Below, in pieces: positions 34,455 through 44,027 of a stretch of DNA of 64,000 nt. The DNA comes from Veillonella absiana (GTDB lineage: Bacteria; Bacillota; Negativicutes; Veillonellales; Veillonellaceae): the NCBI RefSeq assembly GCF_032970905.1, contig NZ_JAWJZA010000001.1; one strand, written 5' to 3'. How positions within the stretch are numbered: the first letter of the stretch is position 1; each line of letters opens with the position of its first letter. A program made the translations under genes and the position numbers. The notes beneath the pieces are model-generated. The model made no database searches, was not told where the DNA came from, and worked only from the letters and a program-made list of their open reading frames with translations.

Positions 34455-36839
34455 TTACCAAGTTAAATCTTCAGATTCTTGGCGTCCACGACCTGTTACA
34501 GCATCAAGCATCATACGTTGCTCTAATTGGGCAACCATTTTCTTAGTACTCTTAACAGCATCTGGATTTACGGAAATGGAATCGATACCGCTCTTAACTA
34601 AGAAATCGCATAATTCTGGATATACACTTGGTGCTTGGCCACAGATAGATACTGTTTTACCATCTTTATGAGCCACTTCAATTAAATGACGAATAGCACG
34701 ACGAACCGCAAGATTTCTTTCATCATAAATATGTTGTACAGTTTCGTTATCACGGTCACAGCCTAGTACCAACATAGTTAAATCATTGGATCCGATAGAA
34801 TAGCCATCCACGTATTTATTAAATTGATCTGCCAAAATAATATTAGATGGAATTTCTGCCATCAACCAAATTTTGAAGTCTGCACTACGCACAAGACCTT
34901 CTTGAGCCATCAAATTAGTAACCAGTTCGGCCTCTTGTACTGTACGACAGAATGGAATCATAACTTGAAGATTTTTAAATCCATATTCATTACGCACTTT
35001 TTTAATAGCTTCTAATTCTAATTTGAAAGCTGGTAGATATTTTGGATCATAATAACGAGATGCCCCTCTCCAACCTAGTAAAGCACTAGATTCATGAGGC
35101 TCATATTTATCGCCACCTTTAAGATCACGATATTCACTAGATTTGAAATCACTCAAACGAACTACGACTTGACGAGGTGCCAAAGCTTGACATACTTTGC
35201 GCATGCCTTCAGCCAGTGTATTAACAGCCACATCACTGCGACCAGTTTCAATCAAATACAATGGATGTTCATGGATGAAAGTAGTCCAAATGAACTCTTC
35301 ACGCATTAAGCCGATACCATCACATGGCAATACACCATATTTTTCAGCTAAATCAGGATCACCAAGATTCATATACACCTTCGTGCCTGTTACAGGAATA
35401 TATTCTGTAGCTACTGCAGCTGCTGCAGGTTGTTCTGCTTTTTTCACAACGTCTTCAATAACGCCATCATAAACAATACCATTAGTAGCATCTACAGTAA
35501 TCATTTGACCATCTTTTATAGAGGTTGTAGCTTCTTGACTACGGCTCTTTGTACCAACGATACAAGGAATACCAAGTTCACGGCTTACGATGGATGCATG
35601 ACAGGTCATACCACCAGCATCAGTAACGATAGCTTTTGCTTTTTTCATAGCTGGTACCCAGTCAGGTGCTGTCATCGCAGTCACTAGAATTTCGCCTTCT
35701 TTGAAATCATCAATATCAGAAGGATCGATAATAACATGAGCTTTACCAGCTGCATTACCAGGGGATGCTGGCAATCCTTTTACAACAATTTCACGATTTC
35801 CGGTATCACCCAAAGAAGGTGTTTCTGCTGATGTATCAGATTTTTCTTTTCGAGACCATACTGTTTCTGGGCGAGCTTGTAGAATCCAAAGTTTTCCATC
35901 TCTTTCATCAACGCCCCATTCCATATCCATATAGCAACCATAATGTTTTTCAATTTGTTTAGCATAATCAGCTAACTCTAATACTTGTGCATCAGAAAGT
36001 ACTTGTGCTCGAGCTTCATCTGCAGGTACCACTTCTTCAATGCAGTCACCATCAGCCTTACGAACTAGACGAATGTGTTTATCATTAATCATACGGTCAG
36101 TAATAACCATATCATGTTTATTTACGTGGAAATTATCTGGTGTCACTGTACCTTGTACAACATATTCCCCAAGTCCCCAAGAACCTTCAACTAAAATATT
36201 GTTGTCATCGCCAGTTACCAAATCAACCGTAAACATAACACCAGCTGCTTTGGAGAACACCATCATTTGAACAGCAGCACTCAATGCTACTGTCATATGG
36301 TCAAAACCTTGCTTTACACGGTAATATGTTGCACGATCTGTAAATGTAGATGCATAACATTCTTTAACTTTTTCAATAATTGTGTCTGCACCACGAACAT
36401 TTAAATAGGTATCTTGTTGACCTGCAAAACTCGCATCTGGTAAATCCTCTGCTGTAGCACTAGAGCGAACAGCTACGAATGGATCTTTTTCACCCACTTT
36501 TTTACCAAGTTCTTCATAAGATACACGAATAGCTTCCGCTAAATCAGCTGGCATTTCTTCTGCGCAAATCATTGCACGAATTTTAGCACATACGTCACGA
36601 AGCAATGCAGAGTTTTCTACATCATCAAGACTATCTAATGTTTCTTTAATACGGCTTTCCAAGCCTGTTTTACTCATAAATTCACGATAACCATGAGCAG
36701 TGGTAGCAAATCCATATGGCACTGGAACACTAGTAGAAGAAGTCAATTCACCAAGAGATGATGATTTACCACCTACAAGTGCAACATCTTCACGTTTTAA
36801 TTCATCAAACCATAATACATATGCTGTTTCGCGATTCAT
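34455..36839 (-). CDS. ppsA: Phosphoenolpyruvate synthase
   Basis: The 794-residue three-domain enzyme makes PEP from pyruvate, ATP and water for gluconeogenesis from lactate-type substrates. The nucleotide-binding domain shows GGKSSSLGE and RSSATAEDLPDASFAGQQ. The swivelling domain has GGMTCHASIVSRELG, with the catalytic His and the Thr two residues before it that the DUF299 regulator would phosphorylate. The C-terminal barrel has GSNDLTMLVLG and the active Cys in SICGQAPS. Length and Thr-Cys-His favour PEP synthase over PPDK (about 870 residues). Fits an organism that grows on lactate. Confidence 0.95.
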   Translation of the reverse strand: MNRETAYVLWFDELKREDVALVGGKSSSLGELTSSTSVPVPYGFATTAHGYREFMSKTGLESRIKETLDSLDDVENSALLRDVCAKIRAMICAEEMPADLAEAIRVSYEELGKKVGEKDPFVAVRSSATAEDLPDASFAGQQDTYLNVRGADTIIEKVKECYASTFTDRATYYRVKQGFDHMTVALSAAVQMMVFSKAAGVMFTVDLVTGDDNNILVEGSWGLGEYVVQGTVTPDNFHVNKHDMVITDRMINDKHIRLVRKADGDCIEEVVPADEARAQVLSDAQVLELADYAKQIEKHYGCYMDMEWGVDERDGKLWILQARPETVWSRKEKSDTSAETPSLGDTGNREIVVKGLPASPGNAAGKAHVIIDPSDIDDFKEGEILVTAMTAPDWVPAMKKAKAIVTDAGGMTCHASIVSRELGIPCIVGTKSRSQEATTSIKDGQMITVDATNGIVYDGVIEDVVKKAEQPAAAAVATEYIPVTGTKVYMNLGDPDLAEKYGVLPCDGIGLMREEFIWTTFIHEHPLYLIETGRSDVAVNTLAEGMRKVCQALAPRQVVVRLSDFKSSEYRDLKGGDKYEPHESSALLGWRGASRYYDPKYLPAFKLELEAIKKVRNEYGFKNLQVMIPFCRTVQEAELVTNLMAQEGLVRSADFKIWLMAEIPSNIILADQFNKYVDGYSIGSNDLTMLVLGCDRDNETVQHIYDERNLAVRRAIRHLIEVAHKDGKTVSICGQAPSVYPELCDFLVKSGIDSISVNPDAVKSTKKMVAQLEQRMMLDAVTGRGRQESEDLTW

Positions 36840-36991
36840 TTGAGAGCCTCCTAATTTTAATTAGTGCAACATAATAAAGTAACTACATTAAAATAGTATA
36901 TCATATTATGTGTATTGTCAAATTAAAAACCAACTAATATTGGCTATTTTATCATCTTTATAATATATCAATTATACAACACTAATATAGG

Positions 36992-37024
36992 AACCACTGA
37001 AAACTATCTTTGTTTTCAGTGGTT
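36992..37024. repeat. Perfect inverted repeat upstream of ppsA
   Basis: AACCACTGAAAAC and its complement flank a 7-base loop, 153 bases before ppsA. There is no T run on either strand, so it is more like an operator or mRNA 5' structure than a terminator. Confidence 0.5.
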
Positions 37025-37037
37025 ATGCCTATAACTC

Positions 37038-37070
37038 CAAAAAAGTAGCAACTCATTACGAGTTGCTACT
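37038..37070 (-). terminator. Terminator after the NUDIX gene
   Basis: AGTAGCAACTC/GAGTTGCTACT stem with a 5-base loop, followed on the minus strand by TTTTTT. The rest of the 337-base gap 36840-37176 is AT-rich without a gene. Confidence 0.88.
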
Positions 37071-37176
37071 CAAATATTGCTTTAACCTATTGTAGTCACA
37101 TCAACCACTACATTATATATGACTTTATATAGATTAAACCTACATAAATAACCGTGCTATTTATCTATGTATTCTA

Positions 37177-37791
37177 TTACAAATCTCCCCGATAAATATC
37201 AAGGAAGTTTTTTAGGACCCGTGCCGTAAGCCCCCAAATCGGATACCCCTTATAAGGATAGAAATAAACTGGATAGGATTGACGTGTTTTCCAATCTATT
37301 TCATAGTCTTTTAACAAATGGAAAGGAAATCCCTCCATAGGTTTAGTTGCAACCTCCACACGTGCCTCGATAGGTTCCATAGCTAACAATTCCTTTAAAG
37401 GAACTGTAAATATTTCGCCTACCTCATGTTCACTAGGATGAAAATCCAATGTATGTAATCTCACAGCTACCGCATGTAAGCGAACGCCAATAGCAGATAC
37501 TAAGCAATCCAGTGGCCCTAATAATTCAATGGACCGTACTGGAATTCCCAACTCTTCAGAGCATTCACGAATTGCAGCATCTGTACCAGTCTTATCATCA
37601 ACTTCACAATGTCCGCCTGGGAAACTAATTTCCCCGGGCTGTCGTCGCAATGTTTTGCTACGTACCGTGAACAAGATATGATTTTCACCATCCATAGATA
37701 CAATTGGTACAGTAACAGCCGCATATACAACATTTTGATCATCAATAATTTGAGGCTCACGATGACTGAGCTTATCTTTGAGTGCCGTCAT
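37177..37791 (-). CDS. NUDIX hydrolase, CoA pyrophosphatase-like
   Basis: The 204-residue protein has the Nudix helix AAIRECSEELGI preceded by FPGGHCEVDD, the spacing of the YeaB/NudL CoA-pyrophosphatase group (GG-x-x-E-x-x-D). Such enzymes cut CoA into 3',5'-ADP and 4'-phosphopantetheine. Substrate is inferred from the subfamily only. It is 11 bases downstream of tyrS and probably co-transcribed. Confidence 0.88.
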   Translation of the reverse strand: MTALKDKLSHREPQIIDDQNVVYAAVTVPIVSMDGENHILFTVRSKTLRRQPGEISFPGGHCEVDDKTGTDAAIRECSEELGIPVRSIELLGPLDCLVSAIGVRLHAVAVRLHTLDFHPSEHEVGEIFTVPLKELLAMEPIEARVEVATKPMEGFPFHLLKDYEIDWKTRQSYPVYFYPYKGYPIWGLTARVLKNFLDIYRGDL

Positions 37792-37802
37792 CTTAGTATA
37801 CC

Positions 37803-39011
37803 TTAATTAAATTTAACTTTCACAAACTTACGTTTACCTACTTGTACAATCATACCATCTTCAAGGGTAATATTTTCTTCTGTATATTTTTCACCATTGA
37901 TTTTGAAAGCACCAGCCTTGATTGAACGTCGCGCTTCCCCATTACTAGCAGTTAAACCTGCATCTGTACAGAATTGTGGTACGAATACAGGACCTTCTGG
38001 TGTGGCCATTTCATATTCAGGAATATCTATTGGCAATGCATGTTGTTGGAATACGCGTTTAAATTCTTCTTCTGCTGCTAATGCAGCTTCTTCACCATGA
38101 TATAAACGAACGATAGTGCGCGCCAATTGCATTTTCACATCACGAGGATGCGCTTCACCAGATTCTAGTTTAGCTTCCAATGCTTCTTGCTCTTCAATAG
38201 TCATATCTGTAACAAGCATGAAATAACGCATCATCAATTCATCAGGAATAGACATAGATTTACCGTACATTTCCTTAGGAGCTTCAGAAATACCGATATA
38301 GTTCCCTAAAGATTTACTCATCTTTTGAACGCCATCTAAACCTTCAAGTAATGGCATAGTAATAACAACTTGTGGTTCTTGACCTTCTTCAGCTTGTAAT
38401 GTCCGTCCCATCAACACGTTAAAAGTTTGGTCAGTACCACCAAATTCAACATCTGCCTTGATAGCTACAGAGTCATAGCCTTGCATCAATGGATACATAA
38501 ATTCATGGATGCCGATAGCTCGGCCTTCTTTGAAACGTTTATTGAAATCATCTCGTTCCATCATACGAGCCACTGTATAGCGACCTGCCAAACGAAGGAC
38601 ATCTGCAAAATTCATTTCTTCTAACCATTCGCTATTATCTCGAATGATAGTCTTATCTTTATCAAGAATTTTAAAAATTTGTTCTTTATACGTAGCTGCA
38701 TTTTCTGCTACTTGCTCTTTTGTCAATGGCGGACGAGTGACACTTTTACCAGAAGGATCACCAATACGAGCAGTAAATCCACCAATGATGATAACAACTT
38801 GATGGCCGAAATCTTGGAACAATTTTAATTTACGTAAAGGTACAGTGTGACCTAAATGAATATCTGGAGCCGTTGGATCCAAACCTAATTTAATAGTTAA
38901 AGGTTTATTTTCCTTAATAGAGCGTTCTATTTTTTTCAGTAATTCTTCTTCACGAATTAAATCAGCTACACCATGTTTAATTTGGCGTACTTGTTCTTGT
39001 GCACTAATCAT
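37803..39011 (-). CDS. tyrS: Tyrosyl-tRNA synthetase
   Basis: The 402-residue class I synthetase carries HLGH (in PDIHLGHTVPLRKL), the tyrosine pocket around YPLMQGYDSVAI, KMSKSLGNYIG, and a C-terminal S4 RNA-binding domain (residues about 335-400). It is of the TyrZ/TyrS2 type. No T-box leader is visible upstream. The 295-base gap to the PBP gene (39012-39306) holds divergent promoters only. Confidence 0.97.
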   Translation of the reverse strand: MISAQEQVRQIKHGVADLIREEELLKKIERSIKENKPLTIKLGLDPTAPDIHLGHTVPLRKLKLFQDFGHQVVIIIGGFTARIGDPSGKSVTRPPLTKEQVAENAATYKEQIFKILDKDKTIIRDNSEWLEEMNFADVLRLAGRYTVARMMERDDFNKRFKEGRAIGIHEFMYPLMQGYDSVAIKADVEFGGTDQTFNVLMGRTLQAEEGQEPQVVITMPLLEGLDGVQKMSKSLGNYIGISEAPKEMYGKSMSIPDELMMRYFMLVTDMTIEEQEALEAKLESGEAHPRDVKMQLARTIVRLYHGEEAALAAEEEFKRVFQQHALPIDIPEYEMATPEGPVFVPQFCTDAGLTASNGEARRSIKAGAFKINGEKYTEENITLEDGMIVQVGKRKFVKVKFN

Positions 39012-39212
39012 GAGCGTCCTCCTAAATTAATAATATGTTTTAGTATACCATATTCCCTATATCCTTACCATGGATAACGTAGATTAGCTATGTTCAGTAC
39101 ATAAGTAAAAACTTTATACACTCAAGTAAATATGTAAGGTCTTTAATGTACATAATTTGTAAGTTTTTTATATAGCCCATATAAGGAAGTTATATTGATA
39201 ATTTTTAAACTA

Positions 39213-39221
39213 TGCTATAAT
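39213..39221 (+). promoter_or_regulatory. Extended -10 promoter of the PBP1A gene
   Basis: TGCTATAAT is an extended -10 element; a TTGATA-like -35 lies 15 bases upstream. It is about 85 bases before the start at 39307. Confidence 0.55.
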
Positions 39222-39306
39222 AATTATAACTGTGTAAGTAATTTACCTCAGTTCCTAAGTAAGTACCAATTTTAAAGATTATTTATTACCAAAAGAGGTG
39301 TTCTCT

Positions 39307-41394
39307 ATGAACAATACAAAGTCGTCAGCCCCTCGTCGACGAACTACACCAAGAAAAACTACACCACCGAAAAATAAAAACTCCTCGGTGAAACGATTTT
39401 TCTGGATAACTATGCTACTATCTATACTTATTGTAGCCGGTGCTGGCTGTGGCTTTATTAGTGCGACTATGTCAAATTTACCAGATGTAGAAAATGTGCA
39501 ACCTGCAGCATCCTCACAAATTTATGATGTACATGGCAATCTACTCACTACAGTTCATTCTACGGAAAATCGATTACCTGTACCCATCTCTGAGGTACCA
39601 AAAAGCTTACAAAATGCCTTTGTTGCTACAGAAGATGCTCGTTTTTATAGTCATCACGGCATAGATCCTGTCGGTATTCTACGTGCCGTATGGGTAAACA
39701 TTGCACGTAGTGGTGTATCTGAAGGTGGTTCTACCATTACGCAACAACTTGCAAGAAATGCATTTCTTTCACAAGATCGTACACTAAAACGTAAAGTATC
39801 AGAAGCACTCCTAGCATTACGTATTGAACAACGATACACAAAACAAGAAATTTTAGAAATGTACATGAACCAAATTTATTTTGGTCAAGGTGCGTATGGC
39901 GTTCAAGCAGCCTCCAAAGTTTATTTTGGTAAAGATGTACAAGACTTATCCTTAGCCCAAGCGTCAATTTTAGCAGGTCTTCCACAAAGCCCTAACTACT
40001 TCTCTCCATTCAATGATTTAGAGGCTAGTAAAAAACGTCAAGCTATCGTGTTAGGCCAAATGGTTAAATATAACTATATTACTCAAGCACAAGCTGATGA
40101 AGCAAAAGAAGCAGACTTAGAATTAATTGCTAAACAAGATGCTACTGCTAGTACAGATACTAATGCATCCTATTTTATTAATTACGTTATTGCTCAAGTT
40201 TCTGAAAAATATGGTGATGATGCAATCTATAAAGATGGTTTAAAAATCTATACCACAATCGATATGGATGCCCAAAATGCTGCAGTCCGTGCGATGGGCG
40301 ACCTTCCAACATTCTATACAGATCAAAATGGCTTACAACAACCACAAGGTGCCTTAGTAGCTGTAAATCCACATAATGGTTATATCGTGGCTATGGTTGG
40401 TGGTCGTGGCAATGACTCCTTTAACCGCGCTACACAAGCTACACGCCAACCTGGTTCTTCTTTCAAACCATTTGTATACCTAGCTGCTATTCAACAAGGT
40501 ATGACACCAGGTACAATCATTGATGATTCCCCTGTTGACTTCAATGGCTGGAAACCACAAAACTATGAAAGATCTTACTTTGGTCAAGTACCATTACGCT
40601 ATGCACTGCAACATTCCTTGAATGTGGCTACCGTTAAACTAGCAGATGATATTGGTATGCGTAAGATTTTAAATCTAGCCAAAGAAATGGGCATTACAAG
40701 CCTTACTGATTCTGATAACAACCTAGCTGCTGCACTTGGTGGTTTAACACATGGTGTCAGCCCTATCGAAATGGCTACGGCCTATAGTGTTCTTGCCAAT
40801 GGTGGTTTAAAAATTAATCCAACAGCGATTACAAAAATTATCGATCGCAATGGTCAAGTTCTAGAAGAATCTTCTGTGGATGAAAAACGTGTCATCGAAG
40901 AAAAAGATGCTGCTATCATCACAAGTATGCTTGAATCAGTAATCCAAGGTGGTACTGGTGGTAATGCTGCCATCGGTCGTCCTGCAGCCGGTAAAACTGG
41001 TACAACAGATGATTCTAAAGATGCATGGTTCGTCGGTTATACACCTGACTTAGTAGCGGCAGTATGGATGGGCGATGACTTTGGTGTGGAAACCTTAAAT
41101 GGTACAACTGGTGGTACTATCCCAGCTATGATTTGGCATGACTTTATGAACCAGGCATTAGCTAACACCCCTGTTTCCGATTTTAATGTTCCTGCATCTG
41201 CACAATCCATTATTAATCAAGGATATCGTGCTGTTGCTAAAGAAACTCCAAAAGAAGAAGCAAAAAAAGATAGTAAAGATGAAAAATCTGATGAAAAAGT
41301 AGAATCTAAGGATTCAAAAGATTCTAAGGAAACTGTTAATGAAGAACCAGCTCCAAAAGAAGAAAAGAGCTCTAAAAAATCTTCTAAAGAGTAA
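39307..41394 (+). CDS. Class A penicillin-binding protein (PBP1A-type)
   Basis: The 695-residue bifunctional peptidoglycan synthase has a basic N-terminus, one membrane anchor (about residues 28-50), a GT51 transglycosylase (EDARFYSHHGIDP, GGSTITQQLARN, RKVSEALLALRIEQRYTK) and a transpeptidase with SxxK in GSSFKPF, the SLN motif in HSLNVATVKL, and KTGTTDDSKDAWF. The last 50 residues are Lys/Glu/Ser-rich and low in complexity. The ATG at 39307 is 6 bases after AGAGGTG; an upstream GTG is part of that site. One of only three plus-strand genes. Confidence 0.96.
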   Translation: MNNTKSSAPRRRTTPRKTTPPKNKNSSVKRFFWITMLLSILIVAGAGCGFISATMSNLPDVENVQPAASSQIYDVHGNLLTTVHSTENRLPVPISEVPKSLQNAFVATEDARFYSHHGIDPVGILRAVWVNIARSGVSEGGSTITQQLARNAFLSQDRTLKRKVSEALLALRIEQRYTKQEILEMYMNQIYFGQGAYGVQAASKVYFGKDVQDLSLAQASILAGLPQSPNYFSPFNDLEASKKRQAIVLGQMVKYNYITQAQADEAKEADLELIAKQDATASTDTNASYFINYVIAQVSEKYGDDAIYKDGLKIYTTIDMDAQNAAVRAMGDLPTFYTDQNGLQQPQGALVAVNPHNGYIVAMVGGRGNDSFNRATQATRQPGSSFKPFVYLAAIQQGMTPGTIIDDSPVDFNGWKPQNYERSYFGQVPLRYALQHSLNVATVKLADDIGMRKILNLAKEMGITSLTDSDNNLAAALGGLTHGVSPIEMATAYSVLANGGLKINPTAITKIIDRNGQVLEESSVDEKRVIEEKDAAIITSMLESVIQGGTGGNAAIGRPAAGKTGTTDDSKDAWFVGYTPDLVAAVWMGDDFGVETLNGTTGGTIPAMIWHDFMNQALANTPVSDFNVPASAQSIINQGYRAVAKETPKEEAKKDSKDEKSDEKVESKDSKDSKETVNEEPAPKEEKSSKKSSKE

Positions 41395-41422
41395 CGTCTT
41401 ATAAATCACATATAATTGTAAT

Positions 41423-41460
41423 AACAAAAAAAGAACTCCTGAAGGAGTTCTTTTTTTGTT
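41423..41460. terminator. Bidirectional terminator between PBP1A and mutS2
   Basis: AACAAAAAAAGAACTCCT / AGGAGTTCTTTTTTTGTT forms a long stem with T runs on both strands. Confidence 0.95.
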
Positions 41461-41534
41461 ATATATAAGTTTTCTACCACTTAATAGAGGACTAATTCAT
41501 TTCAAAACAATTGTAACTTAGAGTAAAGCCAAAT

Positions 41535-43910
41535 TTACTTCAACACAACATTAGTAGCCCCTGCTCCACCTTCATCATAGCCAGCAGTTTCAAAATGTCT
41601 AACTTGTGGTAAGGTACGTAAATATTGATGAACCCCATCACGCAAGGCACCAGTGCCCTTGCCATGAATAATGCGAACTTGACCAATACCAGCCAGCAAG
41701 GCCTGATCAATAAATCGCCCTACCGACACAACGGCTTCGTCTACGGTTTGACCTAAAATATTGATCTCTGTAGATGCTTGTTGCTGCCGGAGCACAGCCA
41801 TGCCAGAACGCTTGCGTTCCTTTGGTTGTGGTCTCTTTTGGTCGCGTTCTAGTTTATTACCTTCTTCGCGAGTGGTACTGCGTAATTCATTGAGTTTTAC
41901 GGTCGCTGTGAGTCCATTAATATCAACATTCACACGTTTACCATTAATAGATAATACAGTGCCCAAGGAACGTAATGTGGTTACGTACACTACTTGGTTT
42001 ACTTTGATATCGTTAGCTGTAAGTTCCTTGCGTTCATCATCTAGCGGTGCCTGCGGCACTTGTACACCAGATATCCCTTTACGAGCTGCGTTGATGGCAT
42101 CTTGGCGTTTCTTCGTATTCGTTTCAGAGAATTGCGATTTCAATTGCTTGATAATCTGTTCTCCTTCTACACGAATGGAACGCTTCATGTTCTCCGCTTC
42201 CTCTTGAGCCTTCGTCATCATGGTCTTGCGCTTTTCATTGAATTGTTTTTTCTCACGCTCTAGTTGACCACGCATACGACGTGCTTCATCTAATTCTTTT
42301 TTCAGCGCCCGTTCACGGTCAGAGGCGCGACGTAATTGTTCATTCAAATCGCTGAGTACTTCTTCCATTTCATTATTGGCGAATTTAGATTTGTACTCTG
42401 CCGCATCTTTCACAATATCCTTAGGCAATCCAAGACGTGCCGCAATACTCAAGGCATGACTACTACCAGCCACACCGATGTGCAATCGATAGGTTGGTCG
42501 CAATGTGCGTTCATCAAATTCCACATGGCCATTTTCAATGCCCTCTGTATGATACGCATAATTTTTCAATTCATTATAATGAGTACTCACCATCATAAGG
42601 GCGCCTTTTTTGCGGAAATAGTCGAGAATGGCAACGGCTAATGCGCTCCCTTCCTCTGGATCCGTCCCAGAACCCAATTCATCGAGGAGCACTAAATCAT
42701 TAGGGCCTACATGTTTAATGATGGAAATAACTTGCGTCATATGGGCAGAAAATGTACTGAGGCTGGCCTCTATACTTTGTTCGTCCCCAATATCAGCATA
42801 AATATTATGAAAGATTGGTAACATGGACCCTGGTTCGGCAGGAATGCAAAGACCGCTTTGATTCATCAAACTCAACAGGCCCAATGTTTTAAGGGACACC
42901 GTTTTACCACCTGTATTAGAGCCAGTAATCAAGAGAATGCGATAATCCATGCCCAACGTAATATCCGTTGGAACCACAATATTGGCAGGAATGAGTGGAT
43001 GACGAGCCTTCATGAGTTTGACTTCACGATTAGGACTCAATACTGCAGGGCTGGCCTTCATAGTAATAGCTAAGGCCGCCTTACCATAGACGAATTCTAC
43101 ATGGGATACCTTTTCACAGGCATCCATCAAATCATTGCTACTAGCTTTCACCAAGCCAGACAATTCCTTATAAATACGCAGAACCTCTTGTTCCTCACCC
43201 AAAATAGCCTCTTGCAGATCATTATTTAGGTTTACTAAGCGCATAGGTTCGATGTACAGGGTTTGACCCGTCGCAGATTTATCGTGAATTAAGCCATCAA
43301 AATATTGACGATATTCTTGTTTCACCGGAATTACGTAGCGATTATTACGTTGTGTAATGAGCGCCTCTTGGAAATATTTTTGATTATCCTTGTCATGCAA
43401 AATAGCTTGGATATCATTTTTAATACGTTCCCGTGTTTTAGTAATAGTATTACGTAAACTAGCTAATTTAGGAGATGCTGTATCAAGCAATTCGCCTTTT
43501 TCATCAAATACACGTTTCAATCGGTTTTCGATACGATCGTGATTTGGCATATCCTGAACCCATAAAGAAAGAAGTGGATATTCCATGTATTTTTGACGGA
43601 AAAATTTAGTCATCCGCTTGTAGGCGCCAATAGTGATGAGGATATCCCATAAATTTTCTCGTGTTAACACAATGTCTTTACGACTTTTTTTACAGGATTC
43701 TCGAATATCACGAGTACCGCCAAGGGGCTGTTCAATTTCCATTTGCAAAGAACGAATAGCCTCTACCATTTCATCCAAGGCTTCTTGAATGACTTCGCGT
43801 TCATCCATCGGTTCTAGTTGGCTCGCTAGTTCTTTGGCAATCTTAGAGCCACAATGTTTTTCTAATTCTTTTTTTATGGTAGAAAAATCTAATGTTTCTT
43901 CATTGTACAT
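41535..43910 (-). CDS. mutS2: Endonuclease MutS2
   Basis: The 791-residue MutS homologue lacks the mismatch-recognition domain. It has the lever/clamp helices, the ATPase with Walker A GSNTGGKTVSLKT and VLLDELGSGTDPEEGSALA, a long coiled coil (about residues 515-630), a KOW-like segment, and a C-terminal Smr nuclease domain with IHGKGTGALRDGV. MutS2 limits recombination and, in B. subtilis, acts on collided ribosomes. Full length; no operon partners are evident. Confidence 0.96.
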   Translation of the reverse strand: MYNEETLDFSTIKKELEKHCGSKIAKELASQLEPMDEREVIQEALDEMVEAIRSLQMEIEQPLGGTRDIRESCKKSRKDIVLTRENLWDILITIGAYKRMTKFFRQKYMEYPLLSLWVQDMPNHDRIENRLKRVFDEKGELLDTASPKLASLRNTITKTRERIKNDIQAILHDKDNQKYFQEALITQRNNRYVIPVKQEYRQYFDGLIHDKSATGQTLYIEPMRLVNLNNDLQEAILGEEQEVLRIYKELSGLVKASSNDLMDACEKVSHVEFVYGKAALAITMKASPAVLSPNREVKLMKARHPLIPANIVVPTDITLGMDYRILLITGSNTGGKTVSLKTLGLLSLMNQSGLCIPAEPGSMLPIFHNIYADIGDEQSIEASLSTFSAHMTQVISIIKHVGPNDLVLLDELGSGTDPEEGSALAVAILDYFRKKGALMMVSTHYNELKNYAYHTEGIENGHVEFDERTLRPTYRLHIGVAGSSHALSIAARLGLPKDIVKDAAEYKSKFANNEMEEVLSDLNEQLRRASDRERALKKELDEARRMRGQLEREKKQFNEKRKTMMTKAQEEAENMKRSIRVEGEQIIKQLKSQFSETNTKKRQDAINAARKGISGVQVPQAPLDDERKELTANDIKVNQVVYVTTLRSLGTVLSINGKRVNVDINGLTATVKLNELRSTTREEGNKLERDQKRPQPKERKRSGMAVLRQQQASTEINILGQTVDEAVVSVGRFIDQALLAGIGQVRIIHGKGTGALRDGVHQYLRTLPQVRHFETAGYDEGGAGATNVVLK

Positions 43911-44027
43911 ACAGTTCCTCCTCTCTTTTTTCTATCCCACTGAACTATGTCACCACAGTGTTTAATATTTCATCTAGCCTAAGCATATATCTATATATGA
44001 TATGAATCAGCTAGTATCAATTTCACT

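Noticed and set aside
39012..39306. T-box leader for tyrS
   Set aside because: No UGGNACCGCG core, specifier stem or terminator is present in the tyrS upstream DNA.
41761..42207. 148-codon antisense open frame inside mutS2
   Set aside because: Low-complexity Ser/Arg/Leu translation, no ribosome site and full overlap with the Smr and coiled-coil part of mutS2.
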